46,822 bases of DNA from Paraburkholderia dinghuensis (GTDB taxonomy: Bacteria > Pseudomonadota > Gammaproteobacteria > Burkholderiales > Burkholderiaceae), in assembly GCF_003837865.1 (NCBI RefSeq), contig NZ_RQIS01000027.1, positions 1 to 46,822 on the forward strand, in the 5' to 3' direction. The position numbers and the translations under genes are program-made. Shown piece after piece: positions 36,659-45,394 of the stretch. Positions within the stretch are counted from its first letter, which is position 1, and each line of letters opens with the position of its first letter. The notes beneath the pieces are model-generated. The model did no database searches. It was not told the DNA's origin and saw only the letters and a program-made list of their open reading frames with translations.

Positions 36659-38742
36659 GCTGCCCCCTGAGCCACGAGCGCACCATCGCAGAGACGGTAG
36701 CGCTGCGGGAAACGTGACGCGAGCGATTCGTCGTGTGTAATAACAACGACCGTCCGGTCGAGACGCAGCAGAAGATCGCCAATGAGGCGTACCGAGGCCG
36801 GATCGAGATTCGAAGTCGGCTCATCGAGAAGCAGGACCTCCTTTTCCTCGTACAACGCACGGGCCAGCAACAACCGCTGCCGCTGGCCGGCGGAAATATT
36901 CGCAATCGAATCGCTGATCACCGTGCGCGAGCGCATCGGCAAGCGCATGATGTCGGGCAGCAACCCGACCTCCTCCAGCGTGCGGTGCAGCCGGTCTTCG
37001 TCGACCTGCCCCTTGAACATCGTGACGTTGTCGGCAATCGAGCCGTGCAGAATGATGTCGCCCTGACGCGTCTGCGCGATGTGGCGCCGAACTTCATCCA
37101 CCGTCACGTTTGACCAGGCGATGCCATTGAACGCCATTTCCCCCTGCTGAAGCGGTTCAACGGCGCCAATCAGCTTGAACAGGGTGGATTTCCCGCTACC
37201 GGACGGACCCGATATCGCGATCTTGTCGCCGCGACGTATCGAAAGATTCGCTTCGCGCAGCACGGGCTGATCCGAGACCCCGTAGCGAAAGGTCACATCC
37301 TGAATCTGGATGGATTCGAACGCGCGTGTCTCCGGCGTCCGGTGAACCATATCCGCAGATGCATAGCGCTCCGGTTCCTGCTCCACGAGATCGGCCACGC
37401 GCGAAGCCGGTACCGACAACATCAACCCTGACACCACGCCGTTAATGACGTTGGAAAGCCGCTCGGAAAGCAGCGATTTGTAGATCATGAACGAATAGAA
37501 CACGCCCATCGACATTGCGCCTGCCACCATCTGGTTAGCAGCCAGCCACATTACGGCAAGCAGTTCTCCATAATTGAGCAACTGCAGCGTTGCACCACGG
37601 ACCTGCTCAAGGCGGCTATGGTGCAACTGCGCCGCCGAGTAGCCCCGGAAGCGAGTCAGGTACTGCGTTGTGCGGCGCACTTCACCGGACGAAAGCTTGA
37701 TCATCGCTGCCGCCCGGAATGTTTCAAACAACGCATCATCGCAGCGCGCCGATTCCTCCATCACGAGTTCGTGCGTCTCGCGCATACGCACGTACAGTGC
37801 GAGCGCGACAGCGACGTAAGTAGTGAAAACTCCAAGTGCCACGGCCGTCAGTTGCGGACTAAGCACAAGCATGAGCGCAAGCGCAATCAGGGCGACGCAT
37901 CCATCGACCACCATGGAAATCGTCGTGCGCGTGGCGAAGGCAGTGATATCGCTCTGAATCCGGAATTTGGAAAACAGATCGCCCACGTTGCGTTTTTCGA
38001 AAAACGGTATGGGATTACGCAGCACGCGGAGCAACAGCGATTGCGTTACGTTGATCTGGGCCTTGCCGTACGCGAACTCCGTCAGGTAGCCCTGCACGTA
38101 CTTGCCGAGTGCTCCCGTCAGGAAAATACCCGCAAATGTCAGCACCAGCACGTTCAGCAGGTTCAGATTGTCCTGCGCCACGACATTATCCAGTACGAGC
38201 TTGCCGAGGTACGGCATGGCCAGAATCGCGAACTGGCATGCGGCGGCCACGAACACCACCTTGGCGATTAACGACGTTAGTTCAGGGGTCAACGCGCGCA
38301 CTTGTTTCAGCGCGCGAGGCACACGCGAGCGCGAACGGATACGGGGCAGCGCGGGCGTGGGCGAACACTGGATCAGATAACCGCTGATGCATGCCAGGAA
38401 GGTATCCATGGCGATTCGTCGCCGCCCCGCCGCCGGATCAATGATCCTTACGTAACCGGGCGTGGCGCGCTCGAAAACCACGAAATGCGCGCCTCCAAAA
38501 TGGAGAATCGAGCCGCGCCGAATCTGCGAAATCTGATCGGCGGAAAACTTGTAGGCTTCCACTTCCAGCCCAAATTCCAGCGCAACATCGTAAAGGTCGA
38601 GCAGGGTCAGTCCATTCGCGGAAATGGGCCGCAACGCGGAAATCTCGCGCACTTCCGTCGCCCGCCCCAAATGTGTGAGGACCATCGCCAGACACGCGTA
38701 GCCGCATTCGGCTACTTCGTTTTGGTAGATCAATTTCACCAC
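36655..38742 (-). CDS. C39-peptidase ABC transporter (leader-cleaving peptide exporter)
   Basis: A 695-residue protein with three parts: C39 peptidase (about 1-130), six-helix membrane domain (about 160-440) and ATPase (about 470-690). The peptidase triad is C13 (with Q7 for the oxyanion hole), H86 and D102; its 73- and 16-residue spacing equals that of CvaB. Walker A is GPSGSGKST, the signature is NISAGQRQR and Walker B is VLLLDEPTS. Such proteins remove double-glycine leaders and export the peptide. The start is GTG 38742, sharing a base with the HlyD stop. Confidence 0.94.
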   Translation of the reverse strand: MVKLIYQNEVAECGYACLAMVLTHLGRATEVREISALRPISANGLTLLDLYDVALEFGLEVEAYKFSADQISQIRRGSILHFGGAHFVVFERATPGYVRIIDPAAGRRRIAMDTFLACISGYLIQCSPTPALPRIRSRSRVPRALKQVRALTPELTSLIAKVVFVAAACQFAILAMPYLGKLVLDNVVAQDNLNLLNVLVLTFAGIFLTGALGKYVQGYLTEFAYGKAQINVTQSLLLRVLRNPIPFFEKRNVGDLFSKFRIQSDITAFATRTTISMVVDGCVALIALALMLVLSPQLTAVALGVFTTYVAVALALYVRMRETHELVMEESARCDDALFETFRAAAMIKLSSGEVRRTTQYLTRFRGYSAAQLHHSRLEQVRGATLQLLNYGELLAVMWLAANQMVAGAMSMGVFYSFMIYKSLLSERLSNVINGVVSGLMLSVPASRVADLVEQEPERYASADMVHRTPETRAFESIQIQDVTFRYGVSDQPVLREANLSIRRGDKIAISGPSGSGKSTLFKLIGAVEPLQQGEMAFNGIAWSNVTVDEVRRHIAQTRQGDIILHGSIADNVTMFKGQVDEDRLHRTLEEVGLLPDIMRLPMRSRTVISDSIANISAGQRQRLLLARALYEEKEVLLLDEPTSNLDPASVRLIGDLLLRLDRTVVVITHDESLASRFPQRYRLCDGALVAQGAA

Positions 38743-39971
38743 TAACCTCGAATCATACGAAACAGAGGTTCAAATACCCACTCGGCAATCGTCCTCTTTT
38801 CCACAACAATGCTCGCCGTGCCGTGCATACCCGAAAGTATTCTCAAAGGCTCACGGCCCGAATAAAAAGTATCTCCACTTAGCCGCGCCCATGCCATGTA
38901 GTAGCCACCGGCCTGCACCGCTGCCGGATCCGATGCAGCAACGGCAAGAGCTTCGTCTGCCTTACTGCCAATCGTCGTGTTGGAAATCGATTCGATATGA
39001 GCCGGGTAGCTGCCAAAACGGGCATAAGGAAAGGCATCGAACTTGATGCGAATTGTCTGCCCGGTGCGCACGAAACCACGCTGGCGAGACGAAATGTGCA
39101 AGACGGCAAACAGTGGCGCGGACGGTTGCTTGCCGATGACGATGGCCACATCGCTTGCGTCGAGAGACCGTCCCTGGACAAGACTGGAAAACGTGACTAT
39201 GCCCGCCTGAGGTGCCGATACGGTGATGTTTTGCCGGAGCTGTTCGAAACGCAGCCGGATATCCTGAAGCTCACGCTCATGTGCGGCTGCGAGCTGCGCC
39301 TTCTGCGCGTTCAAACTGGTCAACGTGCTGCCGAGCGTCTTGCTATCTGCAATCAGTTCCTCGCGGCGCTGCACTGCCTGCGCGAGCGCGATTTTTCCCT
39401 GGTGAACATCGTTGCTGGCCTGTTCTATGCGATCAGCCGTTATGTATTTTGAAACGCTGTTGAGGCGGTCCAGCTTGCTCTGCGATTCCCCCGTCACCTG
39501 GCGCGCCTCGCCAATCTGCACGGCGGCAGCGGAAATGGCCGCATTACTCGCGTCTATTCTCGAACTGGCGGCAGCGATCTGCGCTTCCAGGTCCGCAAGC
39601 TTCGATTCGAACTGTGTGGAGGCAGCGCGAAGCTGCTCGCCGCGCAGCGCGGCGTCGAATCTCTGCCGCGGCTCTCCGCTGGCGGTGAGTGATAGATCTC
39701 GCGTGAGCGCGAACAACGGCGCGCCTGCCTCGACCTTTTGCACAGGTTGGGCGTATATCGCCGACACTATCCCCGAATAACCACTAATCTTTACTTCGGA
39801 CGACGAGACAATCTCGCAATCGACGTCCTGCTTCAATTCAATCTTGCAGATAAAAGCGAAAAGAACCCCCACAATCACAAGGGCCGAACCGCCGTATGCT
39901 ATCCACCGACCGCGTATGTCCCGAAACTCCGGAAAACTGCGTACTTCCACAACTTCAACTCCATCCGGCAT
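38742..39971 (-). CDS. HlyD/CvaA-type periplasmic adaptor
   Basis: A 409-residue membrane-fusion protein. One N-terminal membrane helix (about 24-44) is followed by a lipoyl half-motif, a long coiled coil (about 110-245, rich in Ala/Gln/Arg) and the barrel domain (APQAGIVTFSSLVQGR). It would link the C39 ABC transporter to the TolC-like channel. ATG 39971 is used although its ribosome site is weak; a 29-codon upstream frame ends inside its start and could couple translation. Confidence 0.92.
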   Translation of the reverse strand: MPDGVEVVEVRSFPEFRDIRGRWIAYGGSALVIVGVLFAFICKIELKQDVDCEIVSSSEVKISGYSGIVSAIYAQPVQKVEAGAPLFALTRDLSLTASGEPRQRFDAALRGEQLRAASTQFESKLADLEAQIAAASSRIDASNAAISAAAVQIGEARQVTGESQSKLDRLNSVSKYITADRIEQASNDVHQGKIALAQAVQRREELIADSKTLGSTLTSLNAQKAQLAAAHERELQDIRLRFEQLRQNITVSAPQAGIVTFSSLVQGRSLDASDVAIVIGKQPSAPLFAVLHISSRQRGFVRTGQTIRIKFDAFPYARFGSYPAHIESISNTTIGSKADEALAVAASDPAAVQAGGYYMAWARLSGDTFYSGREPLRILSGMHGTASIVVEKRTIAEWVFEPLFRMIRG

Positions 39972-40054
39972 CTACATGCCAGCTTTGTAGGACGAGGCAA
40001 ACGGCAAACTCAACGACAGTCGGATAACGCAACCGCGCGAACATGGTTTTGCCG

Positions 40055-40087
40055 CCCCCCCTCAGGACAGGGCATCCTGAGGGGGGG
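40055..40087 (-). terminator. Strong hairpin between the peptide gene and the exporter genes
   Basis: A perfect 13-bp stem (CCCCCCCTCAGGA with TCCTGAGGGGGGG) closes a 7-base loop. It lies 34 bases after the peptide stop and 84 bases before the HlyD start. The bases after it on the minus strand (CGGCAAAACC) lack a T-run, so it may be a partial terminator, an RNA-stability element, or both. Confidence 0.6.
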
Positions 40088-40121
40088 TCAGTGGTTCTCA
40101 CCAATCAGGGCAACGGACCGG

Positions 40122-40253
40122 TTAGACGAGCGACCCACCACCGTTGTTGTTGCCGTTGCCACCGGTGTTGCTGGTGTCCGTCGAGCAGCAGGACTTGCAG
40201 CAGCCGCCGGCCACGTTTGCGTTCGCGAGTGCTTGACGTTCGATTTTCTGCAT
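40122..40253 (-). CDS. Candidate double-glycine-leader exported peptide (microcin-like precursor)
   Basis: A 43-residue frame with AAAGG nine bases before the ATG. The first 17 residues, MQKIERQALANANVAGG, look like a short leader ending in Gly-Gly with Val at -4. The predicted core (26 residues) starts CCKSCC, giving Cys at 18, 19, 22 and 23, and ends in a Gly/Asn/Ser-rich tail. It lies directly upstream of an adaptor, C39 exporter and TolC-like gene on the same strand. The leader lacks other classic residues (such as Glu at -8), and no modification enzyme or immunity gene was recognised. The product could be a bacteriocin, a signal, or a surface peptide. Confidence 0.7.
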   Translation of the reverse strand: MQKIERQALANANVAGGCCKSCCSTDTSNTGGNGNNNGGGSLV

Positions 40254-40382
40254 GATCAATTACCTTTACTAAAGTTTAGACTGCCCCAAAATATGCCTGC
40301 ATCTTTTGGAATCAGGCCTTCCCCCCATCCGGAACCTCGACGGGGAGCACGACACTGCCAGGGGCACGGCAGAACCGCAATC

Positions 40383-41444
40383 CTATTGGTACGACATCGT
40401 GAATGTGGCGATCCCATCCGCCACGCCTGGTGTGACGGTTGAACCTGTCTGCACATAACGACCGGCGAAGGCAAGATTCTGCGATGCATTGCTGACCGTA
40501 CCCAGCATGATCTGTCCGGGATTGCCTGCGACCGAAGCATCGGCGCCGTATTGCACGGGCGAACCCGAATTCATGATTTGAATGCCTACACCTGTCGCAG
40601 TCGAGTCGCCGGTCAACGACAAGTTCGAAGTCGTGTTCCCGGGATTGGTAATATCCGTAAACGTAACGCCGACGTTCGTCGTTACGCCCGAGCAATCCAG
40701 ACCAATCTGGAATGGAACCGGGCTCGAAGCCGAACCCACACTGGTAAATGTCTTCAAAGGCACGGTACCGAGCGAAACCAACACTGACGGCGTCGTAACG
40801 GTGCAGGTCTGTCCTATCACCTGCACGGGGCTCGCGATACTGACCGACGCCAAGGGGAGGCCACCGATCGTAGCCGAAAAAATCTCTCCGGCCGGAAACA
40901 CTTGCATACCGGTGACCGGCCCCGTCTTGATCAGTTTCACCGTAATCGCATTTGAGAGAATCAGCACGCAATAAGTGACATTGGTGCCGCAATTGCTCCA
41001 CGCCGACGCGGCCAATGTCGTCGTCCCTGTATTTAATACCGTACCCGTGCTTCCAGAAATGCTAAAACCAATACCGCTGAGCGATGTTGGCATTACCCCG
41101 TTGGCCGATGCGCCACCAATCAGATTCGAATAGATAAGGTTCGCGCTTGTGCTGCAATAGACCCCGTAAAGATTTTGCATGCCTTGGGTCACGTTAGTTG
41201 CGTTGGTCGTACCAGGGCCATTCGTAAACGCGACCGTCCCTTGCGCCAGGATTGTTCCTGCCGGAGCATCACGCGGAATCGTTACCGTGGCCGGTAACGT
41301 AATGGTCACGTCCTCCGGGCCGAGACTGCCCTGGTAACAGGTTTGCGCGTGCGCACGTGTTGACCCTATTGTCGTAATCACGACCACCAGGAGCGTGAGC
41401 AGCCAAAACACTGGCCGCGAGCAAAAATTCGTGGGAATTCGCAT
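40383..41444 (-). CDS. Two-domain fimbrial adhesin
   Basis: A 353-residue protein with a signal peptide (ending THAQ-like: RAHAQTCYQG). An N-terminal lectin-like half (about 35-205) is followed by a pilin domain (about 210-353) that ends DGIATFTMSYQ, the usual C-terminal strand of chaperone-usher subunits. Paired Cys residues occur in both halves. As the last and largest subunit gene of the fimbrial operon it is the likely tip adhesin; its receptor is unknown. Confidence 0.85.
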   Translation of the reverse strand: MRIPTNFCSRPVFWLLTLLVVVITTIGSTRAHAQTCYQGSLGPEDVTITLPATVTIPRDAPAGTILAQGTVAFTNGPGTTNATNVTQGMQNLYGVYCSTSANLIYSNLIGGASANGVMPTSLSGIGFSISGSTGTVLNTGTTTLAASAWSNCGTNVTYCVLILSNAITVKLIKTGPVTGMQVFPAGEIFSATIGGLPLASVSIASPVQVIGQTCTVTTPSVLVSLGTVPLKTFTSVGSASSPVPFQIGLDCSGVTTNVGVTFTDITNPGNTTSNLSLTGDSTATGVGIQIMNSGSPVQYGADASVAGNPGQIMLGTVSNASQNLAFAGRYVQTGSTVTPGVADGIATFTMSYQ

Positions 41445-41473
41445 GATGAGTTTCAGCTTGTTATCTCGCGGCT

Positions 41474-41755
41474 TTACAGCAGAGCCTTCGATCTAGACGT
41501 GAATTTTCCCGAATCCGGGGATGGCGGGTTGCCCGTCTCGGTGCTGTTTTGCGACGGTTGCACTGCGGTGCCTCCGCTACCCGATGCCACGTTGTTTCGC
41601 GCTTGCCATGCCGGCATGTTGTTGCCTTGGGCCTGTCCCGGTCCGGCCATGCGCCCAGCCAGAGTCGCCGCACTTGCCACCGGCGCCTGCAACGCAAAGA
41701 AACAAGCGCTGAAACTCAAAACTGCCAGCATTCGATAACGGTTCTTCAATTTCAT
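41474..41755 (-). CDS. Small secreted protein within the fimbrial operon
   Basis: A 93-residue protein from ATG 41755 (GGAG lies 8 nt upstream). It has a signal peptide (about 1-28, ending VASAA). The mature part is short, polar and apparently disordered (Gly/Ser/Asn/Pro-rich). No family is recognised. Its place between usher and adhesin suggests an assembly or surface role. Confidence 0.65.
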   Translation of the reverse strand: MKLKNRYRMLAVLSFSACFFALQAPVASAATLAGRMAGPGQAQGNNMPAWQARNNVASGSGGTAVQPSQNSTETGNPPSPDSGKFTSRSKALL

Positions 41756-41816
41756 TGCCATACTCCAATCGTGAGGATTTGTCTTCGCGACATCACCGCT
41801 TCCCGCCCGCCACCGC

Positions 41817-44432
41817 TCATGGCGCCACGCCCTGTGCATGAGGATCAGCCATTTCAGGGTGTTGTATATCGCTCAACGTGGCCGCCGAAGGGCCACACGA
41901 CACGCTAACTTCCTCATAAGGCTTCTTCCTGTCCGCGTTCTTGTCCAGCACGTAGCGGTAGCTGCACACATCTCCAGGTTCGGCGCCCCAACGCACGCTG
42001 TATTCACCGCCATCCTGCAGACCGCGCAGGAACGCGTGCCCACCTTGCCCGATCGTTCCTATGATCGTTCCGGCCTTGTCGGACACATCGGCCCCGAACG
42101 GTGCGAGCGTTCCATCCTTGCGGCGTACCGTAAGGAGTACCGAACTGCCCACTTTCGTGCCGAAACGAATCATGGCTACTGCGTTCTGGCGCGGCGCCAC
42201 CTGCATACTCGTTTCGCTGAATTCCACATCGAACGGCAACCCCTTCGGGTCGACGTTGACCTGATTCATGTGATACGGATTCAGGAACGGGAGGATGGCA
42301 TAACCATGGTTATCGACCTTCACACCAGGCCAGTTTTCGATGGACGCGCCTTGCGCGCCCTTCGCCTCGACGACGCCGATCGTGTCGCTCAGGCTGTTTG
42401 CCAGCGACATCCCACCCGGATGCACGACCACGCCGCCTGACAATCCCGCGCCAACCTGCGTGTAACGCGTACCTGTACTTGCGCTGGCCGTAAGCGTCGA
42501 ATTAACACCGCGGTACTGAATATTTCCGCCACCGGAATCGACGCCGGACATATGGCTCGCCGTTACGCCATACGCGAACTGGTTGTGCTCGCCCGCGGTT
42601 CCCGTGAGCATGGCCTGATCGCTCGCGCCGCTCTGGCTCGACTGGCCGATGTTGAGCGAAAGCACAGGCGAATGCGTGCTGCGCCCCAGCGGCAACGTGA
42701 CAGTGCCAAGCGCCTGCGTGACTATGCGCCCCGTCGTCGCATCGCGTTGCCGCGCGAATGACAGGTTATAGCCAACGTTATAACTACCCAGGCGCAGAGA
42801 ATTGTTGTAACCCACCTGCACTTGCGTATCGGTGCCGCTACGGTTCCAGTAGTTCTGCGTTGAACCGACGACGTACACATTGCCCCAGGTCGTACCCAGC
42901 GACTGATTGAGCGTCACCTGAAGTTGATTGCGCTGGCGGTAAAACGTATCGCCGATGGGGCCGTACCCAATCGCCTGCCGTGCGAGAAGCGCATCTCGCA
43001 TTGTCCAGAAACCGCTCGACGAATAGCGGTACGCCGCGACTGCAATGTCGGTACCGGTCGCCGGCAGCATCCGGCTATAACTGATCCGCAGACTCTGGCC
43101 ACGCGTATTCGTTACGCCCGGAATCGTCGCATTGGCATACGTGAGATCGAGGGCGAGCGCGCCCACCGGCGTATTGAAAGCCGCGCCGACGAGGCCCGCC
43201 GTGTAACCGCGCGCCGCATTGACGCCGGCGTAGCCAGTCAACAGGTTATTGATGCCTCGTTGATACGTTGCCTGAAAGAAGTTGGGGTGATCATTGAGCT
43301 GAACATCGCGCACCTGGCCCACGACAAAATGGAATCGTGAAATGCCCGGCCGGAGCAACTGCACCACCGATGAATACGGCACCGTGAAGCTATGCTGGCT
43401 ACCGTCGGCCTCCGTCACCGTGACGACGAGATTACCGCCGTAACCAACCGCATAAACATCGTCAATGCTGAACGCCCCCGGCGCAACGTTGGTTTCGTAA
43501 ATCCGGTTGCCGTTCTGTGTGACGGTCACGCGTGCATTTGTCATCGCGATGCCGCGAATGACAGGCGCATAGCCGCGCATCGAATCGGGCAACATTTGAT
43601 CGTTTGTACCGATCTGTATGCCCCGAACACCGATACTGTCAAACATGGCGCCATCAGTGAACGAGTCACCGATCGTCAACTGGCTCCGCAGCGATGGGAG
43701 ATCGCGCTGAACGTAGGTCGAGATGTCCTGATAGTGCGTACCGGCGCCCGTTCCCGAGGTAAAGGCACCGTTACTGCGGAAGTGCCAGTCGCCGACGTTG
43801 ATGCCACTAGTCAGGCCCAGATAGCTCTGGTCGTACCGGGAGCCGCTCCCCTCCGAATGGAACGTGTTGAAGTTATACGCGAGCGTCGCAGACGTGACGC
43901 CGGAATCCCAAAGTTCGGGACTCACGTAACCCGAGGGATTACGTGCGAGGGCGATCTGGGGAATACTCAGGTCGAGCCGGAAATCCGAAAGATCGAACGA
44001 ACTGGTGGCATCCGGTACAAGTTTGTCAAGCGCGATGCACTCGCCAGCATCGAGCGCCGCGAGCGCATCATGCTGCTCCTCTCCGAATGCGGCCATGTTG
44101 AGCCCGATGCGCGAGATCAGTGCGCGGTCGAAGCACGGCGTTGCATTGGCGCCTGGCTGCTGCGCGACGAACTGAACATTCAGGTGTCCAATCCAGTCGC
44201 CATTGCGGTACATTTCGACGTTATAACGCCCTGGCATCACTACCTCGCCACGGCCGAAACGCGAAACGTCGATGCTTCCACCCTTGGGCTTCATCAGCAT
44301 CAGGTCGTCGAACTGCACCTGCGAAACCATGACGTCAGCCCAAGCCGAGTGCGAGGCGCTAGCCGCAATGGCCATCATGATGGCCGCGCTCATCCGCGTA
44401 CGCGGAAATAGCGCTGAATTGGAGGATGACAT
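41817..44432 (-). CDS. Fimbrial outer-membrane usher
   Basis: An 871-residue FimD/PapC-type usher. It has a signal peptide, an N-terminal periplasmic domain (about 30-150), a beta-barrel with plug (QIGTNDQMLPDSMRGYAPVI, then TVTQNGNRIYE and VAPGAFSIDD) and C-terminal domains ending near GDVCSYRYVL. It translocates chaperone-bound subunits and forms the secretion pore. ATG 44432 is chosen before the signal peptide; the ribosome site is weak. The chaperone gene ends 126 bases upstream. Confidence 0.95.
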   Translation of the reverse strand: MSSSNSALFPRTRMSAAIMMAIAASASHSAWADVMVSQVQFDDLMLMKPKGGSIDVSRFGRGEVVMPGRYNVEMYRNGDWIGHLNVQFVAQQPGANATPCFDRALISRIGLNMAAFGEEQHDALAALDAGECIALDKLVPDATSSFDLSDFRLDLSIPQIALARNPSGYVSPELWDSGVTSATLAYNFNTFHSEGSGSRYDQSYLGLTSGINVGDWHFRSNGAFTSGTGAGTHYQDISTYVQRDLPSLRSQLTIGDSFTDGAMFDSIGVRGIQIGTNDQMLPDSMRGYAPVIRGIAMTNARVTVTQNGNRIYETNVAPGAFSIDDVYAVGYGGNLVVTVTEADGSQHSFTVPYSSVVQLLRPGISRFHFVVGQVRDVQLNDHPNFFQATYQRGINNLLTGYAGVNAARGYTAGLVGAAFNTPVGALALDLTYANATIPGVTNTRGQSLRISYSRMLPATGTDIAVAAYRYSSSGFWTMRDALLARQAIGYGPIGDTFYRQRNQLQVTLNQSLGTTWGNVYVVGSTQNYWNRSGTDTQVQVGYNNSLRLGSYNVGYNLSFARQRDATTGRIVTQALGTVTLPLGRSTHSPVLSLNIGQSSQSGASDQAMLTGTAGEHNQFAYGVTASHMSGVDSGGGNIQYRGVNSTLTASASTGTRYTQVGAGLSGGVVVHPGGMSLANSLSDTIGVVEAKGAQGASIENWPGVKVDNHGYAILPFLNPYHMNQVNVDPKGLPFDVEFSETSMQVAPRQNAVAMIRFGTKVGSSVLLTVRRKDGTLAPFGADVSDKAGTIIGTIGQGGHAFLRGLQDGGEYSVRWGAEPGDVCSYRYVLDKNADRKKPYEEVSVSCGPSAATLSDIQHPEMADPHAQGVAP

Positions 44433-44558
44433 ATGAATCGTTTTATTGGTGTTTTTGTCTGCCGCACGGGGTTCAAGCCTGTCAGGCATGACCGGGGCTT
44501 CAAAACCCGTTCATGCCGCAGCGCTTGCGAACCGCGATCGAATTCCTGGCGAGTGCGT

Positions 44559-45311
44559 TCAGTTCGTTTTTTCCCGCCACGATCCTTCTACGCCGGCCCC
44601 AAAGTCGTCGATTGACTTGAAATTGACGACGAGCGGCCCAGACGGCTTTGCCCCCAAATTGCCCATATCGAATTCCGTACTAGCCTGCGGATCGACCATG
44701 CCGCCTTTGTCATTCGTGCGCTCCACACCACCCGCCTTCACACTCACGACTGTGAATGTCACGTGGTAAGCCGTAGGATTGGTCGCACGCAACACATAGC
44801 GGCCATCGTGCTCGACAAATGCCCATTTCACGGCTCCAGGTGCATCCCTCGGATCACCTGCGAGGCCCGTGGGCCGGAAAAACAGTTTGATGCGCGTCCG
44901 CAGCGCGAGACGCAGCACGTTGGGATCGGCATCCTTGCCCGTCGCGCGGGGCGGAACTTCAAGCACGTTCAGCCAGTACAGCGACTCTTTGTCCTTCGCG
45001 AGCGGTTCATGCGTGTACATCAGGCGCAGACTCTGGCCTTTGTTCGGATCGAGACGGAACAGCGGCGGCAGAATCGTAAACGGAACAGCGTTTTCGTCGG
45101 GCAATGCGTGGGGGTTACCGGCGTCGATCCACGTCTGCACAAGAGCCGGCGACTTTCCGTCGTTGGTCACCCGAACCGTCACCTCGGGATCTTTCTCCTG
45201 GTACACCACGCGCGTTCCAGTAATAACCACGCTTGCCGATGCACTCGCCGCAACCAGCCCGCTCATGACCAGAATCGCTGTTGCAGCGGCGACGTTCCTG
45301 AAAATCCCCAT
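44559..45311 (-). CDS. Fimbrial periplasmic chaperone
   Basis: A 250-residue PapD-like chaperone with a signal peptide (to about SASASVVIT). It shows the chaperone signature around DKESLYWLNVLEVPP, the conserved TRVVYQEKDPEVTVRVTN and SLRLMYT segments. It folds subunits by donating a strand and hands them to the usher. The start is the ATG at 45311 in the GTGATG start pair, with GGAG upstream. Confidence 0.93.
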   Translation of the reverse strand: MGIFRNVAAATAILVMSGLVAASASASVVITGTRVVYQEKDPEVTVRVTNDGKSPALVQTWIDAGNPHALPDENAVPFTILPPLFRLDPNKGQSLRLMYTHEPLAKDKESLYWLNVLEVPPRATGKDADPNVLRLALRTRIKLFFRPTGLAGDPRDAPGAVKWAFVEHDGRYVLRATNPTAYHVTFTVVSVKAGGVERTNDKGGMVDPQASTEFDMGNLGAKPSGPLVVNFKSIDDFGAGVEGSWREKTN

Positions 45312-45394
45312 CACACGTCTTCTCCGTAATATTTGTTAGGTATACCTAAGAAATGGCGCGGACCGCGTCCGCACCACTCTCAACCATTCAGCGC

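Noticed and set aside
40254..40382. Promoter for the peptide gene in the 129-base gap
   Set aside because: AT-rich hexamers such as TAAACT occur, but no -35/-10 pair with good spacing could be defended, so none is annotated.
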